Positions 57,619-64,000 of a DNA stretch of 64,000 nt are shown here, one piece after another. The number at the start of each line of letters is the position of its first letter. Positions within the stretch are counted from its first letter, which is position 1. The stretch is from Arcicella gelida (GTDB taxonomy: Bacteria; Bacteroidota; Bacteroidia; Cytophagales; Spirosomataceae). The stretch is taken from assembly GCF_034931025.1 (NCBI RefSeq), contig NZ_JAYGIL010000026.1, forward strand, positions 1 through 64,000, written 5' to 3'. The notes under the pieces are model-generated. The model saw only the letters and a program-made list of their open reading frames with translations. It did not search any database and was not told the origin of the DNA. Both the position numbers and the translations under genes were made by a program.

Positions 57619-58749
57619 ATGTTCAAAAAAAGCTTATTCATCGTATTTTCATTGGTTTGTGTACTTTTTACAAATCAATTAAATGCTCAAAAATGGAAAT
57701 CAGGATTATTATTGGATGAATTTGTGGTTGAAAATCCGCCTTTTCCTGAAAGTCACGCAGCCACTATTGCCGAAACACCCAAAGGTTTGGTTTCTGCTTG
57801 GTTCGGTGGTACGAAAGAGAGAAATCCAGATGTTTGTATTTGGGTAAGCAGAAATGAAAATGGTAAATGGCAAGCGCCACAAAACGTTGCGAATGGCATC
57901 GTGAACGATACTTTACGTTATGCTTGTTGGAATCCAGTATTGTTCCAAATTCCGAATGGTGATTTAATGCTTTTTTACAAAATTGGTCCAAGTCCTGCGA
58001 AATGGAAAGGTTGGTTAAAAACTTCTTCAGACAATGGTCTTACTTGGTCGGAAGCGAAAGCTTTACCTGAAGGATATATCGGACCAGTAAAAAATAAACC
58101 AGTCTTATTGAGTAACGGAAACCTGTTTTGTCCGACAAGTACAGAAGGTTCTGGCTGGAAATTACACTTTGAAGTAACGCCAGATTTTGGAAAAACTTGG
58201 AGAATCGTTGGCCCAATCAACGATGGAAAAACTTTTAATGCCATTCAGCCAAGTATTTTAGACTATGGAAAAGGGAAATTACAAATTCTAGCAAGAAGTA
58301 GAGACAGGGCAATTATTGAATCGTGGTCAACCGATAATGGAGAAACGTGGTCGCCTTTAGCAAAAGCTAATTTACCCAATAATAATTCTGGAACAGACGC
58401 TGTGACTTTGAAAAATGGGAAACATTTATTGGTTTATAACCATGTTTTACCGCCGGGCGATTTAGCAAAAGGACCAAGAACACCGTTGAATTTATCGTTA
58501 ACGAAAGACGGAAAAGAATGGTATGCTGCTTTGATTATCGAAGATTCTCCAATTAGTCAGTATTCGTATCCGTCAATTATTCAAACTTCTGATGGTTTGG
58601 TGCATGTAATTTATACTTGGCGAAGAAAGAAAATTAAACATGCAGTAATCGACCCTTCAAAATTAAAATTGAAGAAAATTATCAATGGAGAATGGCCAAA
58701 AATTAAAGGTTACGAAGTACCAACAGGCGGAGAAATTACTAAAGACTAA
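57619..58749 (+). CDS. Sialidase-like six-bladed propeller protein (BNR repeats)
   Basis: Exported 376-residue protein; the ATG at 57619 gives a clean signal peptide (VFSLVCVLFTNQLNAQ), whereas the GTG at 57568 does not. Three Asp-box motifs are visible: SSDNGLTWS, TPDFGKTWR and STDNGETWS, the mark of sialidase-fold propellers. SHAATIAETPKGLVSAWFGG is typical of a BNR family found in plants and bacteria. The classical arginine triad is not clear, so a true sialidase is doubtful. In pectin loci, sialidase-fold enzymes can release Kdo-like sugars, but this is speculation. Confidence 0.7.
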   Translation: MFKKSLFIVFSLVCVLFTNQLNAQKWKSGLLLDEFVVENPPFPESHAATIAETPKGLVSAWFGGTKERNPDVCIWVSRNENGKWQAPQNVANGIVNDTLRYACWNPVLFQIPNGDLMLFYKIGPSPAKWKGWLKTSSDNGLTWSEAKALPEGYIGPVKNKPVLLSNGNLFCPTSTEGSGWKLHFEVTPDFGKTWRIVGPINDGKTFNAIQPSILDYGKGKLQILARSRDRAIIESWSTDNGETWSPLAKANLPNNNSGTDAVTLKNGKHLLVYNHVLPPGDLAKGPRTPLNLSLTKDGKEWYAALIIEDSPISQYSYPSIIQTSDGLVHVIYTWRRKKIKHAVIDPSKLKLKKIINGEWPKIKGYEVPTGGEITKD

Positions 58750-58753
58750 TCTC

Positions 58754-60142
58754 ATGAAATATCTAAAAATATGCTTCTTGCTATGTTTGACGTACTTTTC
58801 TTTAGCTCAAACGGCTGATAATTCTTTCAAGAAACCTTTGAAAGAAGTGATTGCTCAGATTGAAATTCGTTTCAAAGTTAAAATCCGTTATCCTGAAGAT
58901 TTAGTAAAAGATAAATGGGTGACGTATGCAGATTGGCGTTTCAGACCAGATTTTGAGAAAACAATGACGAATGTATTGTCATCTCAAGACATTACTTTTG
59001 CCAAAGAAGGCGAGAAAAAGTACAAACTTCAGCCTTATCAATATCATTTAAAAACACCCGAAGAAGGCGAACAACAGCTTGCTTATTTATCGACTTTATA
59101 CAACGACGAAGCCAGTTGGGAAAAACGTAAAGACGAATTACAAGCTTGTATGTGGAAAGCACTGAAACTTTCACCCTTGCCAGCGAAGCCATCAAGTAAA
59201 GTAATTACGAGTAATAAACGAACAATGGACGGCTATACTATTGAAAATGTAGCGATTGAAACGCTTCCTGGTGTTTATGTTTGTGGTTCTTTGTACATGC
59301 CTTTGGAAAGTAAAGGGAAAATTCCTGTGATTTTAAATCCTGACGGTCACTTTGGTGATGGGCGTTATCGTGCTGATTGTCAGTATCGTTGTGCAATGCA
59401 AGCCCGAATGGGTGCTATCGCTTTTAGTTATGATTTATTTGCTTGGGGAGAATCTACTTTACAATTCAAATCAGAAAATCACAGAAAAAGTTTAGCACAA
59501 ACGATGCAAACGCTGAACAGTATCCGAATTTTAGATTGGCTATTGTCATTTAGCAATGCAGATGCTAGTCGTGTGGGGATTACTGGTGGTTCGGGTGGTG
59601 GAAGCCAGACGATGTTAATCACTGCTTTGGATGATAGAATTACTTTGAGCGTACCTGTTGTGATGTTGTCTTCTTACCATTCTGGTGGCTGTCCTTGCGA
59701 AAGCGGAATGGGCGTGCATCTTTGTGGAAATGGCACAAATAATGTAGAAATAGCTTCAATGGCAGCACCAAGACCACAATTGATTTTATCAGATGGAAAA
59801 GATTGGACACAACATGTTCCTGAAACAGAATTTCCTTTTCTTCAAAAAATCTATGGTTTTTACGGAAAAACAGAAGAAGTAAAAAATGTGCATTTTCCAG
59901 AAGAAGGTCATGATTATGGAAAAAGTAAACGCTTGGCATTATATGATTTTCTAGTAAAAAACTTCCAGTTGGATGTGAAAAAATTGAAAGATAAAGCAGG
60001 AGTAATGGATGAAACAAAAGTAACGATTGAGCCATTTCCAGCCATGTATGTTTTCGGAGAAAAAGGTGAAAATCTACCCAAAAATGCGGTAAAAGATTTT
60101 GAAACCTTAGAGAAAATATTCGCCGAAGCAATAAAAAATTAG
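58754..60142 (+). CDS. Alpha/beta-hydrolase esterase with N-terminal STN-like domain
   Basis: Exported 462-residue esterase of acetylxylan-esterase type. ATG 58754 gives signal peptide LLCLTYFSLAQ; the ATG at 58685 lies inside the preceding gene. Residues about 27-95 (PLKEVIAQIEIRFKVKIRY to TFAKEGEKKYKLQPY) resemble the STN/DUF4974 fold normally found in SusC and FecR. The catalytic domain holds nucleophile Ser280 (GITGGSGGGSQ) and His386 (EEGHDYG), with LNPDGHFGDGRYRADCQ near 195-211. Removing acetyl or methyl esters from pectin is plausible. The STN-like part may be a binding domain. Confidence 0.75.
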   Translation: MKYLKICFLLCLTYFSLAQTADNSFKKPLKEVIAQIEIRFKVKIRYPEDLVKDKWVTYADWRFRPDFEKTMTNVLSSQDITFAKEGEKKYKLQPYQYHLKTPEEGEQQLAYLSTLYNDEASWEKRKDELQACMWKALKLSPLPAKPSSKVITSNKRTMDGYTIENVAIETLPGVYVCGSLYMPLESKGKIPVILNPDGHFGDGRYRADCQYRCAMQARMGAIAFSYDLFAWGESTLQFKSENHRKSLAQTMQTLNSIRILDWLLSFSNADASRVGITGGSGGGSQTMLITALDDRITLSVPVVMLSSYHSGGCPCESGMGVHLCGNGTNNVEIASMAAPRPQLILSDGKDWTQHVPETEFPFLQKIYGFYGKTEEVKNVHFPEEGHDYGKSKRLALYDFLVKNFQLDVKKLKDKAGVMDETKVTIEPFPAMYVFGEKGENLPKNAVKDFETLEKIFAEAIKN

Positions 60143-60147
60143 ATAAA

Positions 60148-61026
60148 ATGAAAAAGCTATCAATAGCGATTTTAGTAACGACAATGACTTTTTGCTGTTC
60201 GTTACCATTGGAGAGTATTGCCCAAATAAATCAAAAATATAAAATTGGTGTCATTGATTTAATGCTTTTGAAGAGGCAAAAACTGGGAGCATTGACGCTC
60301 ACGAAGGAAATCGGTGCAGATGGAGTAGAAATTGACATGGGTGGTTTGGGCAAACGCCCAACATTTGAAAATGCCTTGGCGAATGATTCTATCAGAACAG
60401 TTTTTCTTAACAAAGCTAAAGAATTAAACATTGAAATGTTTTCATTGGCGATGACTGGCTATTATGCTCAGTCTTTTTGTGGAAGAGAAGGGTACAAAAA
60501 ATCCATTGAAGATTGCATCAAAACGATGCAATTGATGAATATCAAAATTGCCTTTTTGCCTTTAGGCGTACAATGTGATTTGAAGAAAGACCCGGCTGTG
60601 AGAGATTCTGTAGTGGCTAGATTAAAAGTTGCAGGAGAAATGGCAAAAAAAGCTGGAGTTATAATCGGAATAGAAACAGCATTGAGTGCGAGCGAAGAAG
60701 TAAAATTATTAAAGGAAATAGGTTCAGATGGAATTAAAATTTACTTCAATTTTTCCAGCCCTTTAAAAGAAGGAAGAGATTTATACAAAGAGTTGAAAAT
60801 ATTAGGCAAGAAAAACATTTGCATGATTCACTGCACCAATAAAGATGGCGTTTGGCTACAAAACGACCCTGAAATTGACATGAAAAAAGTAAAAGCTACG
60901 CTCGATAAAATGAAATGGACTGGCTGGTTGGTGATAGAGCGTTCAAGAGATGCGAATAAACCAAGAGACGTAAAAGGGAATTTTGGAGCAAATACTGCTT
61001 TTTTGAAAAGTGTTTTCCAGCAATAA
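60148..61026 (+). CDS. Exported sugar phosphate isomerase/epimerase-like TIM barrel
   Basis: 292-residue protein of the xylose-isomerase-like TIM superfamily with a clear N-terminal signal peptide (MTFCCSLPLESIAQ). Export excludes a phosphorylated substrate. Motifs include DGVEIDMGGLGKRPTF, GVIIGIETAL (Glu ligand candidate), YFNFSSPLKEGRDLY, MIHCTNKDG (His ligand candidate) and WLVIERSRD (Glu). The Asp ligand of the cytoplasmic homologues seems replaced by Asn or Ser in FNFSS. In related clusters such proteins act as lyases on 3-keto-sugars. The nearby truncated oxidoreductase fits that idea, which is inferred. Confidence 0.7.
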   Translation: MKKLSIAILVTTMTFCCSLPLESIAQINQKYKIGVIDLMLLKRQKLGALTLTKEIGADGVEIDMGGLGKRPTFENALANDSIRTVFLNKAKELNIEMFSLAMTGYYAQSFCGREGYKKSIEDCIKTMQLMNIKIAFLPLGVQCDLKKDPAVRDSVVARLKVAGEMAKKAGVIIGIETALSASEEVKLLKEIGSDGIKIYFNFSSPLKEGRDLYKELKILGKKNICMIHCTNKDGVWLQNDPEIDMKKVKATLDKMKWTGWLVIERSRDANKPRDVKGNFGANTAFLKSVFQQ

Positions 61027-61029
61027 ACG

Positions 61030-63546
61030 ATGAAATACTGTTACTACATACTTGTGTTTTTTACCTGCTGTTTTTCTGTAGAAATTCAGGCACAGACTGA
61101 TATTTGGGTTGCTCCAAATGGTGCTGACACTAATTTAGGGACAAAAGAAAACCCGCTTCAAACGGTTTCGATGGCGATTCGAAAAGTCAGAGAAATGCGT
61201 AGATTATCAGAAAACAATTTCACAAAAGCCATTCATATTTATATCCGTGAAGGAAATTATCAATTGTACGAACCCATTATGATTCGTCCAGAAGATGCTG
61301 GAACTTCATTGAGTCCAACAATAATAGAAGCAGCTCCAAATGAAAAACCAATCATCAGTGGTGGCATTCAGGTAAAAGGCTGGACAAAAGTAAAAGGTAA
61401 CGTAATCGGTTTGCCAAAAGAATCCATTGGAAAAGTTTGGGTGACAGATGCACCAAAAGTTGGAGGAAATGTATTGGATTTTAGGCAATTATGGGTGAAC
61501 AACCAAAAAGCGATTCGTGCAAAAGATACTCCGTATCCAACAATGAATCGTATTTTATCTTGGAATAAAAAAGAAGAAACTTGCTGGATTCCCACACCAA
61601 AATTTGCCGAAATAGCAAAAGCCAACGGTGTTGAAATGTTTATTCATCAATGGTGGGCAATTGCCAATTTGCGCATCAAAAAAATGGAAGTACAAGGCGA
61701 TAGCACAAAACTTTCCTTTTTTCAACCAGAAAGTAAAATTCAATCGGAACATCCATGGCCTGCACCTTGGATTTCAAAAGAAACAGGAAATTCAGCATTC
61801 TATTTAACCAATGCTATTCAGTTTTTGAACGAAGCAGGCGAGTGGTTTTTGGATAAAAAAGCTGAGAAATTATACTACATTCCACGAGCAAATGAAGTAA
61901 TGGAAAAAGCAGAAGTAATTGTTCCTTCACTCGAAACTTTGGTGAAAATGGAAGGTACAATTGATCATCAAGTATCTCATTTTTTCTTCAAAAATATTGC
62001 TTTTTGTCATACTTCATGGTTGCGTCCTTCTCAGCAAGGTCACGTTCCGCATCAAGCGGGTTTGTACATGTTGGATGCTTACAAACTTAAAATGCCAGGA
62101 ACTCCAGACAAAAAAACCTTAGAAAATCAAGCTTGGGTTGGTCGCCCGAAAGCTGCGGTGGAAGTTTCTTATGCCAATCACACAGGTTTTGAGGCTTGTC
62201 GTTTTGAACATTTGGCTTCTACTGGTTTAGATTACCATAAAGGCGTTCATGATAATTCCATCAAAGGAAATCTCTTTAAAGATATTGGGGGAACAGGTAT
62301 TCAAGCAGGTGTTTTTGCAGATGAAGCCACCGAAATACATATTCCTTATAATCCTTCTGATGAAAGAGAAATTTGTACAAACTTGCTGATTAGCAATAAT
62401 TTAATTTCTGATGTTACGAACGAAGATTGGGGTGCTGTTGGTATCGGAGCAGGTTTTGTAAGAGGCATCAATATCGAACACAATGAAATTTCAGACGTAT
62501 CATATTCTGGTATAAGTATGGGCTGGGGCTGGACAAAAACCATCAACGCCATGAAAAATAATTATATTTCAGCCAACAAAATTCATCATTATGCCAAACA
62601 CATGTACGATGTTGCGGCAATTTATACTTTGTCTGCTCAGCCCGGTTCTGTCATTTCCGAAAACTATGTCGATAGCATTTACAAAGCTCCTTATGCACAT
62701 ATCCCTAACCATTGGTTTTATTTATATACCGACGAAGGCTCCTCTTATTTTACGATAAAAGATAATTGGAGTCCTTCAGCAAAATTTCTGCAAAATGCCA
62801 ACGGCCCGGGAAATACTTGGCAAAATGACGGGCCGCAAGTAGCAGACAGCATCAAAGTAAAAGCGGGAATTCAGAAAGAATATTCCTATTTATTAAAAGA
62901 CAAAAAGCAAGCAGATAAGTACTGGGAAATCAATGTTGAAAAACCAGTTATTGTAGAATTAATCACTCAAAACGGGCAGACGATAGACCGAAAAAAACTA
63001 GATGAAATACTCTTGAAAAGTAAGGTTTCGCAAGAAGCATTATTTCAATGGGAAAACCATTTAGTGATTTTTGATAAAGTACAAGATGTGTATTTGTTGC
63101 GAGAAAGACTGAAAAATGCTTTTCCAAAAGTACAAATTAAAACTTATGATGATTTGTTTTATGAGTTCAATCAAGAAAAATGTAAAAATGGAAAGTCGGC
63201 AAAAGAATGGTCGCACACAATACTCACAGCCAATTTAGTAGCTGATACTACTTTGCAAAAAGAGTATCTGACGTATCATAAAACCCAGTTTACAAAGTGG
63301 CCAGAAGTATCACAAGGTTTTTGTAATGCCGATTTTCAACAATTATTAATTTATAAAAATGGCAGACAATTGATGTTGGTCATCAGTATTCCTAAAGGTG
63401 AAAATTTGGATAAACTCAATCCTAAAACGATAGAAAATAATCCTAAAATGGTAGAATGGAATAAGTTAATGACTAAATATCAAGAAGGAATTTTAGGTAC
63501 AAAAAAAGGTGAAACGTGGGTTTTTCTGAAACCAGCGGGTAATTAA
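61030..63546 (+). CDS. GH141-like beta-helix protein fused to an L-rhamnose-mutarotase-like domain
   Basis: Exported 838-residue protein with signal peptide (FTCCFSVEIQAQ). From IWVAPNGADTNLGTKENP it has a long right-handed beta-helix (about 22-600) of the kind in GH141 enzymes, including FRQLWVNNQKAIRAKDT, LWIP-like and repeated N-rich turns (MKNNYISANKI). After a linker, the final 106 residues (733-838) match L-rhamnose mutarotase (RhaM type): EYLTYHKTQFTKWPEV carries Tyr746 and His750 in RhaM spacing, followed by GRQLMLVISIP and VEWNKLM. A separate segment (about 650-730) of unknown fold lies before it. The fusion joins sugar release and anomer conversion; its substrate may be rhamnose or fucose. 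Confidence 0.7.
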   Translation: MKYCYYILVFFTCCFSVEIQAQTDIWVAPNGADTNLGTKENPLQTVSMAIRKVREMRRLSENNFTKAIHIYIREGNYQLYEPIMIRPEDAGTSLSPTIIEAAPNEKPIISGGIQVKGWTKVKGNVIGLPKESIGKVWVTDAPKVGGNVLDFRQLWVNNQKAIRAKDTPYPTMNRILSWNKKEETCWIPTPKFAEIAKANGVEMFIHQWWAIANLRIKKMEVQGDSTKLSFFQPESKIQSEHPWPAPWISKETGNSAFYLTNAIQFLNEAGEWFLDKKAEKLYYIPRANEVMEKAEVIVPSLETLVKMEGTIDHQVSHFFFKNIAFCHTSWLRPSQQGHVPHQAGLYMLDAYKLKMPGTPDKKTLENQAWVGRPKAAVEVSYANHTGFEACRFEHLASTGLDYHKGVHDNSIKGNLFKDIGGTGIQAGVFADEATEIHIPYNPSDEREICTNLLISNNLISDVTNEDWGAVGIGAGFVRGINIEHNEISDVSYSGISMGWGWTKTINAMKNNYISANKIHHYAKHMYDVAAIYTLSAQPGSVISENYVDSIYKAPYAHIPNHWFYLYTDEGSSYFTIKDNWSPSAKFLQNANGPGNTWQNDGPQVADSIKVKAGIQKEYSYLLKDKKQADKYWEINVEKPVIVELITQNGQTIDRKKLDEILLKSKVSQEALFQWENHLVIFDKVQDVYLLRERLKNAFPKVQIKTYDDLFYEFNQEKCKNGKSAKEWSHTILTANLVADTTLQKEYLTYHKTQFTKWPEVSQGFCNADFQQLLIYKNGRQLMLVISIPKGENLDKLNPKTIENNPKMVEWNKLMTKYQEGILGTKKGETWVFLKPAGN

Positions 63547-63581
63547 AAATTAGATTCTCAAAATTAAAAATAGCAATACAA

Positions 63582-64000
63582 ATGTTGAAATTAGGAATTT
63601 TAGGTTTAGGAGAAGGAAGAAGTACGATGTCGGCAGCTTTGGCAAGTACAAAATTAGAACTGGTAAAAGTATGCGACCGCAACATTGATTTGTGTAAGCA
63701 AAGAGCCAAAGAATTTGACTTTCATAATTATACAACTGAATATCAAGATTTATTAGACGATAAAAGCATTGATATTATCGCCATTTATACGCCCGATAAA
63801 TTTCATGCAGAACATACCAAACAAGCTTTATTGCATGGAAAACACGTTGTTTGCACAAAACCTTTTATTGATGATTTATCGAAAGCAAAAGAATTAATAG
63901 AGCTTTCGGAAAGTACTGGCAAAAAAGTATTTGTAGGACAAAGCTCACGCTTTTTTGAACCGATGAAAAAGCAAAGAGCCGACTTTGAAGCAGGATTAAT
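63582..64000 (+). CDS. Gfo/Idh/MocA family oxidoreductase, truncated at the window edge
   Basis: First 139 codons of a gene that continues beyond the window. It opens with the Rossmann fingerprint LKLGILGLGEGRSTMSA, followed by VCDRN, then the family's IYTPDKFHAEHTKQALLHGK and a CTKPF motif, which fits the EKP-type lysine motif. No signal peptide is seen, so it would be cytoplasmic. It follows the mutarotase fusion by 35 bp and is probably the last visible operon member. Sugar oxidation is inferred. Confidence 0.85.
   Translation, partial: MLKLGILGLGEGRSTMSAALASTKLELVKVCDRNIDLCKQRAKEFDFHNYTTEYQDLLDDKSIDIIAIYTPDKFHAEHTKQALLHGKHVVCTKPFIDDLSKAKELIELSESTGKKVFVGQSSRFFEPMKKQRADFEAGL

Noticed and set aside
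57619..58749. True neuraminidase (sialidase)
   Set aside because: Asp-boxes are present, but the arginine triad is not evident, and the locus is otherwise directed at plant pectin.
59640..60131. 163-codon minus-strand frame
   Set aside because: Lies inside the esterase gene on the opposite strand; leucine/phenylalanine-rich shadow of the coding strand.

Overview
This window looks like part of a large plasmid or secondary replicon (chromid) of a low-GC Bacteroidota bacterium, most likely a Cytophagales/Spirosomaceae relative. The grounds are three SusC/SusD-type outer-membrane import genes or gene pairs' worth of context (two SusC and two SusD genes), an ECF sigma/FecR pair, Bacteroidota-type -7 promoter boxes (TAnnTTTG), many signal-peptide glycoside hydrolases, and AT-rich intergenic DNA. 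GC content was judged by eye and not computed. The genus is a guess.

Layout. (1) 1-412: non-coding, with three strong consecutive hairpins. (2) 413-10442, minus strand: hydrolase operon GH78, a five-bladed-propeller hydrolase, GH2 and GH106. (3) 10762-18849, minus strand: sugar-oxidation/isomerisation cluster (MFS transporter, a large ThuA/propeller/HEAT/cupredoxin lipoprotein, ThuA protein, Gfo/Idh/MocA oxidoreductase, TIM-barrel isomerase). (4) 18966-27064, minus strand: PUL1 uptake and sensing block (ECF sigma, FecR anti-sigma, STN-containing SusC, SusD, DUF3823). (5) 27412-31750: replication and partition module with 15 iterons, a Rep_3-type initiator and parAB. (6) 32085-32954: AraC-type regulator. 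(7) 33410-64000, plus strand: PUL2 (DUF3826, SusC, SusD, pectate lyase-like PL1, DUF6298 beta-helix protein, GH140-like, GH43-like, two sialidase-fold propellers, SGNH esterase, GH2, GH78, alpha/beta-hydrolase esterase, secreted isomerase-like protein, a beta-helix protein fused to an L-rhamnose-mutarotase-like domain, and a truncated Gfo/Idh/MocA gene). One unrelated DUF4143 ATPase gene interrupts the operon.

How the genes work together. The enzyme set (two GH78, GH106, PL1, GH140-like, GH43-like, two GH2, two esterases, a GH141-like beta-helix with rhamnose mutarotase) points to rhamnose-rich pectin, i.e. rhamnogalacturonan I or II. PUL1 appears to sense its ligand through the STN domain of SusC and the FecR/ECF sigma pair. 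PUL2 lacks this system. Instead, three of its promoters share a conserved element (GATAATAT ... TTGA ... TAATTTTG) with exactly 57 bp from the start of the first box to the start of the last.

Most unusual points: the 57-bp promoter architecture; a candidate antisense RNA over the leader of the first susC; the glycosidase-mutarotase fusion; the ThuA-cupredoxin fusion; an STN-like domain fused to an esterase; and two pectin loci arranged divergently around a plasmid-type origin. Family names come from reading the translated sequences; no database search was run.
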